A DNA stretch of 7,239 nt from Desulfuromonas sp. (lineage in GTDB: Bacteria > Desulfobacterota > Desulfuromonadia > Desulfuromonadales > Trichloromonadaceae). Numbering within the stretch: position 1 is the first letter of the stretch; every line of letters starts with the position of its first letter. A program made the position numbers and the translations under genes. This document shows positions 1 through 6,985 of the stretch, piece after piece. Location of the stretch: assembly GCA_030145265.1 (NCBI GenBank), contig JAQYWA010000101.1, forward strand, positions 1 through 7,239. Direction: 5' to 3'. The notes under the pieces are model-generated. The model did not search any database, was not told the DNA's origin, and saw only the letters and a program-made list of their open reading frames with translations.

Positions 1-1
1 G

Positions 2-730
2 ATGCGAATTCCCAGGCATCTGGCTATTATAATGGACGGCAACGGCCGTTGGGCCGAGCAACGGCACCTGCCGCGTATCGCCGGTCACCACCGGGGCGTG
101 GAATCCGTTCAGGAAATCGTGGCGGAATGCCGGACCCTCGGGGTCCGCTATCTCACCCTCTATGCCTTCAGTTCTGAAAACTGGGGTCGCCCCGAGGATG
201 AGGTCAACGCGCTGATGGGACTGCTCGGGCGTTATCTGGAGTCGGAGCTCGACACCATGTGCGCCCGCAATATCCGTTTTCAGGTGATCGGTGAAATCGA
301 TCGATTGCCGCCGGAGGTGGGGCAGGTACTGTGCCGGACCATCAAGCAGACGGCGAATAACGGAGAGATGGTATTGACCCTGGCCCTCTCGTACGGAGCC
401 CGCAACGAGATAGTGCGGGCCATCCGCGAGCTGGCCTGTGAGGTTGCATCAGGGCGCCTTGCTCCTGAGACCATCGATGATGATCTGTTGAGCCGTAACC
501 TCGATACTGCAGGATTGCCCGATCCCGACTTGCTGATTCGTACCAGCGGTGAAATGCGGATCAGCAATTTTCTACTCTGGCAACTCGCCTACACAGAGCT
601 CTATTTTACAGAAGACCTATGGCCCGAATTCAGCCGCCAGAAGTTGCATCAGGCGTTTGTTGAGTTTGCGCGGCGGCAGCGCCGTTTCGGCTTGACCGGC
701 GCTCAGGCCAAGGCGGAGGATAATCATTAA
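2..730 (+). CDS. uppS: Undecaprenyl diphosphate synthase (isoprenyl transferase), 5' end possibly truncated by window edge
   Basis: Cis-prenyltransferase that adds IPP units to farnesyl diphosphate to make undecaprenyl diphosphate, the lipid carrier for peptidoglycan and other surface polymers; cytosolic and membrane-associated. The 242 residues from the first ATG hold the whole catalytic core. The HLAIIMDGNGRW signature has D12, N14 and R16, followed by R25 and H29. SSENWGRP carries N60 and R63. The second signature DPDLLIRTSGEMRISNF (residues 174-190) carries R180, R186 and S188, and E199 lies in AYTELYF. By alignment from memory these match E. coli D26, N28, R30, R39, H43, N74, R77, R194, R200, S202 and E213. 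E. coli UppS has 14 more N-terminal residues and only one base is visible upstream, so the true start may lie outside the window. The 3' end overlaps cdsA by 5 nt. Family certain, start uncertain. Confidence 0.95.
   Translation: MRIPRHLAIIMDGNGRWAEQRHLPRIAGHHRGVESVQEIVAECRTLGVRYLTLYAFSSENWGRPEDEVNALMGLLGRYLESELDTMCARNIRFQVIGEIDRLPPEVGQVLCRTIKQTANNGEMVLTLALSYGARNEIVRAIRELACEVASGRLAPETIDDDLLSRNLDTAGLPDPDLLIRTSGEMRISNFLLWQLAYTELYFTEDLWPEFSRQKLHQAFVEFARRQRRFGLTGAQAKAEDNH
715..719 (+). promoter_or_regulatory. Ribosome binding site of cdsA, inside the uppS 3' end
   Basis: GGAGG lies six nucleotides before the ATT codon at 726. It is the only strong Shine-Dalgarno match near the start of the cdsA frame and decides the start call: the nearest standard start codon in frame is CTG at 750 and the next TTG is at 774, both too far from it and neither with a good site of its own. 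Confidence 0.7.
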
Positions 731-1535
731 ACAGCGTATCTTCACTGCCCTGATTGCGCTTCCACTGCTGGTTTTGTTTATTGCCTATTCCGGGTCGGTT
801 CTTTTCGACCTGATGGTGATGGTCGTGGTTGTGTTGGGCCTGTCTGAGTTTTACCGCATGAGTCTGCCGGCCGAGCGGAAGCCCGAACGTTATGCGGCTG
901 TTGCCGTTGGCGGCCTGCTGACCCTGGTGCCGGTGCTGAATGTCGGGGCGGCCTTGCCGGCGTTGACGCTGGCTATGTTCTTTTTTGCCATCTGGTTTCT
1001 GTTTCGTTTTCGTGACCTGCATTCGGTCATCCATCATCAGGCCCTGGTGTTGCTTGGTTTCCTCTATCTGCCCCTGCTGTTCGGGCATCTGTCGCTGCTG
1101 CATCGGCTTCCACATGGCAAAGAGTGGATTTTCCTCGTTCTGTTCATTGTCATGTTGGGTGATTCCGCAGCTTATTTCACTGGAATCAATTTCGGTCGTC
1201 GCAAGCTTTATCCTGCCATCAGTCCGAACAAAAGTATCGAGGGGGCGCTTGGCGGCCTTCTGGGCAGTTTTGTCGGTGCCTTGTTTTTCAAATACGGCTT
1301 TTTCCCTGAGCTGTCGGTCGGCGACTGCCTTCTTCTGGGGCTGGGGCTCGGATCACTGGGACAAATTGGCGATCTGTTCGAGTCGATGCTGAAGCGCAGC
1401 TTCGGGGTCAAGGATTCTGGAACCCTGATTCCTGGGCATGGCGGGATTCTTGATCGGCTCGATAGTTTGATTTTTGCGTTTGCCCCCGCCTATTACTATG
1501 CTCTGTGGTTTTTTCAGCCTCTGGGTCTTCATTGA
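726..1535 (+). CDS. cdsA: Phosphatidate cytidylyltransferase (CDP-diacylglycerol synthase), apparent AUU start
   Basis: Integral membrane enzyme that converts phosphatidic acid and CTP to CDP-diacylglycerol and pyrophosphate, the branch point for phospholipid synthesis. From 726 the product is 269 residues, a normal family length, with several hydrophobic helices. The family signature spans residues 220-246 (S-M-L-K-R, then K-D-S-G, then [10 protein letters not shown]), with the metal-binding K229/D230 region and D243/D246. SPNKSIEG (166-173) matches the conserved loop before it. The N-terminus read from 726 is [14 protein letters not shown] after the initiator, the typical CdsA start (K-x-R-I-x-T-A-L). 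The next possible starts (CTG 750, TTG 774) would remove part of this conserved first helix. The start codon is therefore most likely ATT, unless the base call is wrong. It overlaps uppS by 5 nt and dxr by 1 nt. Function is firm; the start is inferred. Confidence 0.9.
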   Translation: MKQRIFTALIALPLLVLFIAYSGSVLFDLMVMVVVVLGLSEFYRMSLPAERKPERYAAVAVGGLLTLVPVLNVGAALPALTLAMFFFAIWFLFRFRDLHSVIHHQALVLLGFLYLPLLFGHLSLLHRLPHGKEWIFLVLFIVMLGDSAAYFTGINFGRRKLYPAISPNKSIEGALGGLLGSFVGALFFKYGFFPELSVGDCLLLGLGLGSLGQIGDLFESMLKRSFGVKDSGTLIPGHGGILDRLDSLIFAFAPAYYYALWFFQPLGLH

Positions 1536-2692
1536 TGAAACAACTTGCTATTCTCGGTTCGACCGGCTCTATCGGTGTCAGCACGCTCGATATCGTTGCC
1601 GCTCATCCTGATCAATTCCGCATCGTTTCGATGACGGCCGGCCGTAACCTCCAATTGCTGCAGCAGCAGATCCGGCGGTTCAATCCCCGTCTGGTGGCGG
1701 TACTTAACCCGGCCGACGCCGATGTCCTTAAAAGTTCCCTGGGGGCCGCTGCTCCCGAGATCGTTTCCGGGATTGAGGGACTCATTGCCTGTGCCTGCCA
1801 TGCCGACGTCGACATGGTGCTGTCGGCGATCGTCGGTGCGGCCGGTCTGATTCCGACCATGGCGGCTATTGAAAACGGTAAGGATATCGCCCTGGCCAAC
1901 AAGGAAACCCTGGTGTCGGCCGGATCGCTGGTGATGGATGCGGTGGCCCGCAAGGGGGTTCGTCTGTTCCCTGTGGACAGCGAGCATTCTGCGATTTTTC
2001 AGTCTCTCGAAGGGCATCGGCGGCGGGATGTGCGTCGTCTGATCCTGACGGCATCCGGCGGACCGTTCCGTAACCGGGCGTTGGCAGAACTTCAGAGGGT
2101 GACTCCCGCCGAGGCCCTGGCGCATCCGAACTGGAGCATGGGGCAGAAAATTTCTATCGATTCCGCCACCATGATGAACAAAGGGCTCGAGGTAATCGAG
2201 GCCCGCTGGCTGTTTGACCTGCCCGCCGAGCAGATTTCCATTCACATTCATCCGCAGAGCGTTGTCCACTCCATGGTGGAATATCTGGACGGATCGGTGA
2301 TTGCCCAACTCGGCATCCCGGATATGAAAACCCCGATTGCCTATGCCCTCTCTTATCCCGAGCGGCTCCCCCTTGATTTGCCTCCCTTGGATCTCTGCCG
2401 CCTGGGAACGCTTACATTCGAAGAGCCTGACCTGCAGCGATTCGCCTGCCTTTCCCTGGCCTATGATGCCTTGCGCGAAGGGGGGACTGCTCCGGCTGTG
2501 CTCAACGCGGCCAACGAGGTGGCAGTCGAGGCTTTTCTCAATGGGCAAATCTCTTTTCTTAATATTCCGAAACTTATTCGCGCTACACTTGAGAATCATC
2601 AGGCGACTCCGTTGGAGCACATCGACCAGGTGTTGCGAGCCGATCGTTGGGCCCGCACGGAGGCCCGCCGGATTATCGATACGTCTGTCTGA
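1535..2692 (+). CDS. dxr: 1-deoxy-D-xylulose 5-phosphate reductoisomerase
   Basis: First committed enzyme of the MEP pathway: it rearranges and reduces DXP to 2-C-methyl-D-erythritol 4-phosphate with NADPH and a divalent metal; cytosolic. The 385-residue length is typical. The N-terminal NADPH-binding GSTGSIG motif is at residues 8-14, and ANKETL with K123 follows. Metal ligands D148 and E150 lie in [10 protein letters not shown], with E219 in MMNKGLE. Substrate-binding residues S174 (ASGGPF), H197, W200 and M202 of the flexible loop (HPNWSMGQK), S210, N215, K216 and H245 are all present, with offsets matching E. coli Dxr from memory, so the enzyme should be active. The chosen ATG forms a TGATG overlap with the cdsA stop, and homology begins there; an in-frame ATG at 1505 would add ten unrelated residues inside cdsA. 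The Shine-Dalgarno is weak, which suggests translational coupling. Confidence 0.98.
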   Translation: MKQLAILGSTGSIGVSTLDIVAAHPDQFRIVSMTAGRNLQLLQQQIRRFNPRLVAVLNPADADVLKSSLGAAAPEIVSGIEGLIACACHADVDMVLSAIVGAAGLIPTMAAIENGKDIALANKETLVSAGSLVMDAVARKGVRLFPVDSEHSAIFQSLEGHRRRDVRRLILTASGGPFRNRALAELQRVTPAEALAHPNWSMGQKISIDSATMMNKGLEVIEARWLFDLPAEQISIHIHPQSVVHSMVEYLDGSVIAQLGIPDMKTPIAYALSYPERLPLDLPPLDLCRLGTLTFEEPDLQRFACLSLAYDALREGGTAPAVLNAANEVAVEAFLNGQISFLNIPKLIRATLENHQATPLEHIDQVLRADRWARTEARRIIDTSV

Positions 2693-2703
2693 CGGGAGGT
2701 TCC

Positions 2704-4035
2704 ATGGTTACATTGCTTGCCGGCATCATCATTCTCGGCATTCTGGTTTTTGTACATGAACTGGGGCATTTCGCCGTCGCCAAGATGTCCGGCGTCAAGG
2801 TCCTCAAATTCTCCCTTGGCTTCGGGCCCCGGTTGTTTTCCCGCCAGTGGGGAGAAACCGAATACCTGATCTGCGCCATTCCTCTGGGCGGCTATGTCCA
2901 GATGCTCGGTGAAGGGATCGGTGAGGATGGCGAGGCGGTGGAGCTTTCCCCCGAAGAGCAGGAGCGCTCCTTCGCCAACAAGCCGGTGTCGAAGCGAACT
3001 GCGATTGTGGCGGCCGGACCGCTGATGAACCTGCTGCTGCCCTTTCTGGTGTTGCCGATTGCCTACATGGTCGGGGTCAATCTCCCGGCCTACCTCGACC
3101 AGCCCCCCTGTATCGGCTATGTTGCGGCCGATACACCGGGTGCCCGGTCCGGTTTCCAGCCTGGAGACTGCATCGAAGCGATCAACGGTGACCAGGTCGC
3201 CATCTGGACCGACAGCAGTCATGCCTTGATCGCCCATGTCGGATCAACCCTGGAGTTTCAGGTCGACAGAGCGGGCAGCCCGTTTATGTTTACGATGGAC
3301 CCGGATGAAGGTGGACTTGAGGGGCTGCAGTCGTTGGGCCTGTTCCCACGCCAGGAGGCCATCGTCGGTGCCCTTGCGCCGGGAATGCCGGCCCTGGCGG
3401 CCGGGCTGGAAGTCGGCGACCGGATTGTCGCCATTGCCGAGTCGCCGGTGGCGTCCTGGTATGATCTCAAGCGCATCATCCAGCAGGGGGGAGGCGATTC
3501 CCAGACCTTTGTTCTGGAGCGGAATGGCCAGCCGCTGACCCTGTCGATCAAGCCGGTCAGGGATGATGTCAACGGCGCCGACTACCTGATCGGGATCGCC
3601 CCGATGCAGGACAGTGTATTCAGGCGTTTTGGCCCCATCGAGGCGTTCAGGGCCGGAGCCGACCGGACCGTCGAGCTGATCAAGTTGACCCTGGTGTTTA
3701 TCCAGAAAATGGTTTCCGGGCATGTCTCTGCCAAGAGTATCGGCGGCCCGATCACCGTGGTGCAGATCGCCGGGCAGGCGGCCCAGACCGATCTGTCCAG
3801 TATTCTGACCGTGCTCGCCTTTCTCAGTATCCAGCTCGGTATTCTTAACCTGCTGCCGATCCCGATACTTGATGGCGGACATCTGTTTTTCAACCTGTAC
3901 GAATGTGTTTTCAGACGCCCGATGTCACTGCGCGCTCGCGAGATCGCCCAGCAGATCGGCTTGCTGCTGCTCATTGCCCTGATGGTTCTGGCTTTTTACA
4001 ACGACATTGTCAGGATTTTCTTCGGGGGGCAGTAA
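2704..4035 (+). CDS. rseP: RseP-type site-2 intramembrane zinc metalloprotease with two PDZ domains
   Basis: Inner membrane protease of the M50 (site-2 protease) family. In E. coli RseP cleaves the anti-sigma factor RseA and clears leftover signal peptides; which substrate it has here cannot be seen. It has 443 residues. The first membrane helix (about 5-25) carries the HELGH zinc site, with H18, E19 and H22. A GFGPRLF loop (39-45) follows, then a second helix near 100-125. Two PDZ domains lie at about 135-200 and 217-285, and a third helix near 366-388 leads into the NLLPIPILDGGH motif, whose D390 is the third zinc ligand. A last helix is at 414-432. The ATG has a GGGAGGT Shine-Dalgarno at 2694-2700, somewhat close (3-4 nt). 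An upstream in-frame ATG at 2647 lies inside dxr and adds 19 residues without homology. It starts 11 nt after dxr and overlaps tsaB by 1 nt. Confidence 0.97.
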   Translation: MVTLLAGIIILGILVFVHELGHFAVAKMSGVKVLKFSLGFGPRLFSRQWGETEYLICAIPLGGYVQMLGEGIGEDGEAVELSPEEQERSFANKPVSKRTAIVAAGPLMNLLLPFLVLPIAYMVGVNLPAYLDQPPCIGYVAADTPGARSGFQPGDCIEAINGDQVAIWTDSSHALIAHVGSTLEFQVDRAGSPFMFTMDPDEGGLEGLQSLGLFPRQEAIVGALAPGMPALAAGLEVGDRIVAIAESPVASWYDLKRIIQQGGGDSQTFVLERNGQPLTLSIKPVRDDVNGADYLIGIAPMQDSVFRRFGPIEAFRAGADRTVELIKLTLVFIQKMVSGHVSAKSIGGPITVVQIAGQAAQTDLSSILTVLAFLSIQLGILNLLPIPILDGGHLFFNLYECVFRRPMSLRAREIAQQIGLLLLIALMVLAFYNDIVRIFFGGQ

Positions 4036-4733
4036 TGAACGAGTTGCTCCTGGTGGTTGATACGGCGACACCGGCCGGAAGTGTGGCCTTGTCTCGAGGT
4101 ACCACGCTGCTTGGCGAAATCGCGCTCAACGTCCGAAAAAACCACACTGATCACCTGTTGAACATCATTCAGCAGTTGTTGAAGGATGCCGACCTGTCGC
4201 TTGGCCAACTGGACGCCTTCGGCGTAGTCTTAGGCCCCGGCTCTTTTACCGGGTTGCGGGTTGGCGTTGCAACGGTCAAGGGGCTGGCCCTGGCGACAGA
4301 CCGGCCGGTGGTCGGTGTTTCCTCCCTGGCCACCCTGGCGATGCAGGTGCCGCTTTCCGTGTTTCCGGTATGCGCCCTGCTTGACGCTCGCAAATCCGAA
4401 GTCTATGCCGGGCTGTTCGATTGGAAGAATGACCGACTGGAGCCGATGGGGGAAGAAACCGTGCTGCCTCCGGCCAGGTTGCTCGACTCGCTGGATCAGG
4501 AACTGGTCTTTGTCGGCGATGGAGCATTGGCGTATCGCGAGTTGATCGTTGCGCGCCTCGGGGGGCGGGCTCACTTCCCTCCGTGGCCGTTACACATGCC
4601 CCGCGCATCGAGTGCCGCGTCACTGGTCCTCGATGGGTTGCGTCAACAGAAGGTGATCCCCCTGGAAAGTCTTGTCCCTGCCTATATCCGCCCCTCTGAG
4701 GCTGAAGTCATGTGGGCTTCTCGCGAAGGGTAA
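4035..4733 (+). CDS. tsaB: tRNA N6-threonylcarbamoyladenosine biosynthesis protein TsaB
   Basis: Non-catalytic partner of TsaD in the TsaB-TsaD-TsaE complex, which transfers threonylcarbamoyl to A37 of ANN-decoding tRNAs; cytosolic. The 232 residues are close to the 231 of E. coli TsaB. The ASKHA-fold features visible are the N-terminal VVDTATPAGSVAL strand-turn (7-19), NHTDHLL (36-42), the family hallmark GPGSFTGLRVG (67-77), then a hydrophobic helix, DARKSEVYAG (117-126) and the C-terminal PAYIRPSEAE (215-224). It lacks the two metal-binding histidines that mark TsaD, so it is TsaB and not TsaD. The ATG overlaps the rseP stop as TAATG. A G-run at 4024-4029 serves as a fair ribosome site, and coupling to rseP translation is likely. 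No rimI, a common neighbour in other bacteria, follows. It appears to be the last gene of this operon. Confidence 0.95.
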   Translation: MNELLLVVDTATPAGSVALSRGTTLLGEIALNVRKNHTDHLLNIIQQLLKDADLSLGQLDAFGVVLGPGSFTGLRVGVATVKGLALATDRPVVGVSSLATLAMQVPLSVFPVCALLDARKSEVYAGLFDWKNDRLEPMGEETVLPPARLLDSLDQELVFVGDGALAYRELIVARLGGRAHFPPWPLHMPRASSAASLVLDGLRQQKVIPLESLVPAYIRPSEAEVMWASREG

Positions 4734-4763
4734 AATGAAAGTCTTCCCGGGCGGTATAGATGG

Positions 4764-4792
4764 TTGACAAGCAAAAATCCATTGGTTATTTT
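4764..4792 (+). promoter_or_regulatory. Sigma-70-type promoter for the DUF465 gene
   Basis: A perfect TTGACA (4764-4769) is followed by a 17-nt spacer and TATTTT (4787-4792), which matches the -10 consensus at four of six positions. The expected transcription start is near 4799, giving a 5' leader of about 40 nt before the ATG at 4840. The stretch between tsaB and this gene is visibly more AT-rich than its surroundings. Sequence-based call only. Confidence 0.7.
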
Positions 4793-4839
4793 AAAATGAC
4801 GTTTTCGCTCGATGTTAACCCTTTCTCGGGAGGTGTTTT

Positions 4840-5070
4840 ATGGAGGAAAAGGATCCGACGAATCAACAACTGGCTCAGCAACTTTTTGATGCAAATCCGC
4901 GATTCCGCCTGCTGTATGAAGAGCATCATCTGCTTGAAAAAGAGTTGCAGAAGCTGGACCAAAAAGCCCACTTGACCCCCGACGAAGAACTTGAAAGAAG
5001 AAAAGTGCAAAAATTGAAACTGGCTGGAAAGGATGAAATGGAGCATATTATCGCCCAGTACAGCCTGTAA
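4840..5070 (+). CDS. Small DUF465 (YdcH-like) family protein, function unknown
   Basis: A 76-residue, charged, soluble protein without a signal peptide or membrane helix. It shows the hallmarks of the DUF465/YdcH family as I remember them: a central EEHHLLEKELQKL segment (residues 27-39), a short acidic turn (LTPDEE), then a Lys-rich helix RRKVQKLKLAGKDEMEHII (53-71). The heptad-like spacing of Leu and hydrophobic residues suggests a helical hairpin or a short coiled coil. The family's role is unknown. It is well translated on paper: GGGAGGT at 4828-4834 sits five nucleotides before the ATG. It has its own promoter upstream and a stem-loop downstream, so it looks like a single-gene unit between two operons. 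Its codons are more A-rich (many AAA and GAA) than those of its neighbours, partly because of its composition. Family call fairly sure, role open. Confidence 0.85.
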   Translation: MEEKDPTNQQLAQQLFDANPRFRLLYEEHHLLEKELQKLDQKAHLTPDEELERRKVQKLKLAGKDEMEHIIAQYSL

Positions 5071-5095
5071 TTCTTTTTCTGCGACCAGTCCGGAT

Positions 5096-5128
5096 AAGGG
5101 TTTGGGCATTTTGCCCGAACCCTTTCCT
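5096..5128 (+). terminator. Probable intrinsic terminator after the DUF465 gene
   Basis: AAGGGTTTGGGC (5096-5107) pairs with GCCCGAACCCTT (5113-5124) as a 12-bp stem with one G-U pair and a five-base ATTTT loop. The T-run after the stem is short (TTT ending at 5125, then CC), so termination may be partial. It lies 25 nt after the stop codon, a usual place for a terminator. It could also act as a 3' end stabiliser, or let some transcription continue into ilvD. Confidence 0.6.
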
Positions 5129-5248
5129 GTATCACGGGTAGTTTCTCTAGCCGGAACAAATCTTTGCTGGGCCCATACTTGTCTATTTGTGGGGTCGGTT
5201 TGACTTTACCTTTTGGACACAAACAGTTGGAAGGATTCATACTAAACC
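5129..5248 (+). other. Leader region upstream of ilvD without a clear control element
   Basis: This gap holds no ATG before that of ilvD and no leader peptide rich in Ile, Val or Leu codons, so a classic ilv attenuator is not visible. A TTGACT at 5200-5205 has no acceptable -10 at 16-18 nt. Near the gene, CCTTTTGG (5209-5216) can pair weakly with TTGGAAGG (5227-5234), half of it G-U pairs, and would cover the AAGGA ribosome site. Confidence 0.4.
5231..5235 (+). promoter_or_regulatory. Distant ribosome binding site of ilvD
   Basis: AAGGA is the only Shine-Dalgarno-like match before ilvD, and it lies 13 nt from the ATG, longer than the usual 5-9 nt. A TAA in frame at 5243-5245 rules out an earlier start. 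Homology begins within a few residues of the ATG at 5249, so the start stands but initiation may be weak. Confidence 0.45.
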
Positions 5249-6919
5249 ATGACAGCGAAACGCAGTGATGCCATTACCCAGGGCTTTGAACGTACTCCCC
5301 ATCGGGCTCTTCTAAAAGGGACCGGGGTGCCCGATACAGAAATGAAGAAACCGTTCATCGGTATCGCTACATCGTTTACCGACCTGATTCCCGGACATAC
5401 CGGGATGCGCGATCTCGAGCGGTTTATCGAAAAGGGGGTGCACAGTGGAGGCGGCTACTCGTTCTTTTTTGGCATTCCCGGGGTCTGCGACGGAATCGCC
5501 ATGGGTCACAAAGGGATGCACTACTCCCTGCCGACTCGTGAACTGATTGCTGATATGGTCGAATCGGTCGCCGAGGCCCATCGACTCGATGGTTTGGTGT
5601 TGTTGACCAACTGCGACAAAATCACCCCCGGGATGCTGATGGCGGCCGCCCGGCTTGACATCCCCTGCATTGTGGTCACGGCCGGGCCGATGATGGCTGG
5701 TACGGGACAGAAGGGCCGTCGCTTTTCCTTTGTCACCGACACCTTCGAGGCCATGGCCCAATACAAGGCCGGGGTGATCGATGAACAAGAACTGATGATG
5801 TGCGAAGATCACGCCTGCCCGACCGCCGGTTCCTGCCAGGGGCTCTTTACCGCCAACACCATGGCGATTCTGACCGAAACTCTCGGCATGAGTCTGGTTC
5901 GTTGCGGCACCGCGCTGGCCGTCTCGTCGCTGAAAAAACGCATTGCTTTCGCCTCGGGCGAGCGGATCGTCGGGCTGGTGCGGGACAATATTACCCCCCG
6001 GCAGATTCTGACCAAAGAAGCTTTTGAAAACGCCATTCGTGTCGATCTGGCACTCGGCGGCTCGAGCAATACGGTGCTGCACCTTCTTTCCATCGCCCGC
6101 GAGGCCGGCGTTGACCTGCCGCTGGAAGAGTTCGACCGGCTCAGCCGCAGCACACCGCAGCTGGCCTCAATGAACCCTGGGGGCAAACATTTCATGGAGG
6201 ATCTCGATGCCGCCGGCGGCGTTTCCGCAGTCCTTTACCAGCTGCGTGATCGGATCAATGATAACCCGACCTTGACCGGGCCGACGGTGAAGCAGATCAT
6301 TGCCAGCGTGGCTGAGGTCGACGAAGAGGTGGTCCACCCGGTTGCTTCTCCGGTCCGGTCCGAGGGGGGCATTGCGATTCTTTCCGGTAACCTGGCCCCG
6401 GATGGCGCCGTGGTCAAGCAATCCGGTGTTTCCGACAAAATGATGAATTTTGAGGGTCAGGCCCGCTGCTTCGAATCGGAAGAGGCGGCCATGGAGGCCC
6501 TGATGGGTGGCACAGTCGTCGCTGGAGACGTGGTGGTAATCCGCTACGAAGGGCCCAAGGGAGGGCCTGGGATGCGCGAAATGCTTGCCCCGACCGCGAC
6601 CCTGATGGGCCTCGGCCTCGGCGACAGCGTGGCCCTGATTACTGATGGCCGGTTTTCCGGCGGCACCCGCGGACCCTGCATCGGGCATATCTCGCCCGAA
6701 GCGGCCGTAGGCGGTCCGATTGCCCTGGTTGAGGATGGCGACACCATTCTGCTCGACATCCCCAACCGCCGCCTTGAGCTTCAGGTCGCAGACGATGTCC
6801 TGGCCCAGCGTATGGCTCGCTGGCAGAAGCCTGAGCCGAAAATCAAGACCGGCTGGCTGGCCCGGTATGCCGCGGTGGTGACTTCGGCCAATACTGGCGC
6901 CATCTGCAAGGCTGACTGA
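5249..6919 (+). CDS. ilvD: Dihydroxy-acid dehydratase
   Basis: Iron-sulfur enzyme that dehydrates 2,3-dihydroxy-isovalerate and 2,3-dihydroxy-3-methylvalerate to the keto acids that become valine, leucine and isoleucine; cytosolic. It has 556 residues, a full family length. Signature 1 is at [13 protein letters not shown] (121-133), with cluster ligand C122 and the metal-site D123 and K124. DGIAMGH (81-87) brings D81. CPTAGSC (190-196) brings C196. Signature 2, [14 protein letters not shown] (462-475), carries the probable catalytic S470. [17 protein letters not shown] (426-442) is intact. The site that holds the third cysteine in [2Fe-2S] dehydratases (PCN) is PGH here (48-50), as in E. coli IlvD, whose cluster is the oxygen-sensitive [4Fe-4S] type. 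The opening [20 protein letters not shown] (4-23) supports the start. It is followed at 66 nt by the acetolactate synthase gene, so it probably leads an ilv operon. Confidence 0.98.
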   Translation: MTAKRSDAITQGFERTPHRALLKGTGVPDTEMKKPFIGIATSFTDLIPGHTGMRDLERFIEKGVHSGGGYSFFFGIPGVCDGIAMGHKGMHYSLPTRELIADMVESVAEAHRLDGLVLLTNCDKITPGMLMAAARLDIPCIVVTAGPMMAGTGQKGRRFSFVTDTFEAMAQYKAGVIDEQELMMCEDHACPTAGSCQGLFTANTMAILTETLGMSLVRCGTALAVSSLKKRIAFASGERIVGLVRDNITPRQILTKEAFENAIRVDLALGGSSNTVLHLLSIAREAGVDLPLEEFDRLSRSTPQLASMNPGGKHFMEDLDAAGGVSAVLYQLRDRINDNPTLTGPTVKQIIASVAEVDEEVVHPVASPVRSEGGIAILSGNLAPDGAVVKQSGVSDKMMNFEGQARCFESEEAAMEALMGGTVVAGDVVVIRYEGPKGGPGMREMLAPTATLMGLGLGDSVALITDGRFSGGTRGPCIGHISPEAAVGGPIALVEDGDTILLDIPNRRLELQVADDVLAQRMARWQKPEPKIKTGWLARYAAVVTSANTGAICKAD

Positions 6920-6929
6920 TCTCGCAACT

Positions 6930-6948
6930 TCCCGGTGGGGAACCGGGA
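6930..6948 (+). other. Stem-loop between ilvD and the acetolactate synthase gene
   Basis: TCCCGGT (6930-6936) pairs perfectly with ACCGGGA (6942-6948) around a GGGGA loop, starting 11 nt after the ilvD stop. No T-run follows directly, so it is unlikely to be an efficient terminator. An mRNA processing or stabilising element between two genes of one operon is more plausible. Confidence 0.4.
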
Positions 6949-6972
6949 CCCGTTTCATAATGGTTTTACATT

Positions 6973-6977
6973 GGAGG
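6973..6977 (+). promoter_or_regulatory. Ribosome binding site that supports the GTG start of ilvB
   Basis: GGAGG lies eight nucleotides before the GTG at 6986, an ideal distance. No ATG competes nearby in this frame, so it fixes the start. Confidence 0.75.
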
Positions 6978-6985
6978 AAATTTTT

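Noticed and set aside
774..1535. cdsA beginning with TTG at 774
   Set aside because: It would remove the conserved first-helix residues, lies far from the GGAGG site and has no good ribosome site of its own.
1529..2620. A 363-codon open frame on the - strand opposite dxr
   Set aside because: It lies entirely under dxr, which has all its catalytic residues. The translation is low-complexity, rich in His, Arg, Gln and Gly, as expected from the antisense of GC-rich codons, and no domain is recognisable.
2599..3882. Two 212-codon open frames on the - strand under rseP
   Set aside because: Both are shadows of rseP codon usage, with no domain and no plausible ribosome site noted.
4735..4767. Ten-codon frame MKVFPGGIDG just after tsaB, with an AAGGG upstream
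   Set aside because: It is too short to judge, encodes no regulatory codon run and ends inside the -35 element of the next promoter. It is probably chance.
5200..5228. TTGACT as a -35 element for ilvD
   Set aside because: No acceptable -10 lies at 16-18 nt (best is ACAGTT), so a promoter call is not supported.
5213..5230. TTGGACAC...TTGG as a sigma-54 -24/-12 element
   Set aside because: The GC dinucleotide required ten nucleotides after the GG is TT here, so the pattern fails at an essential position.
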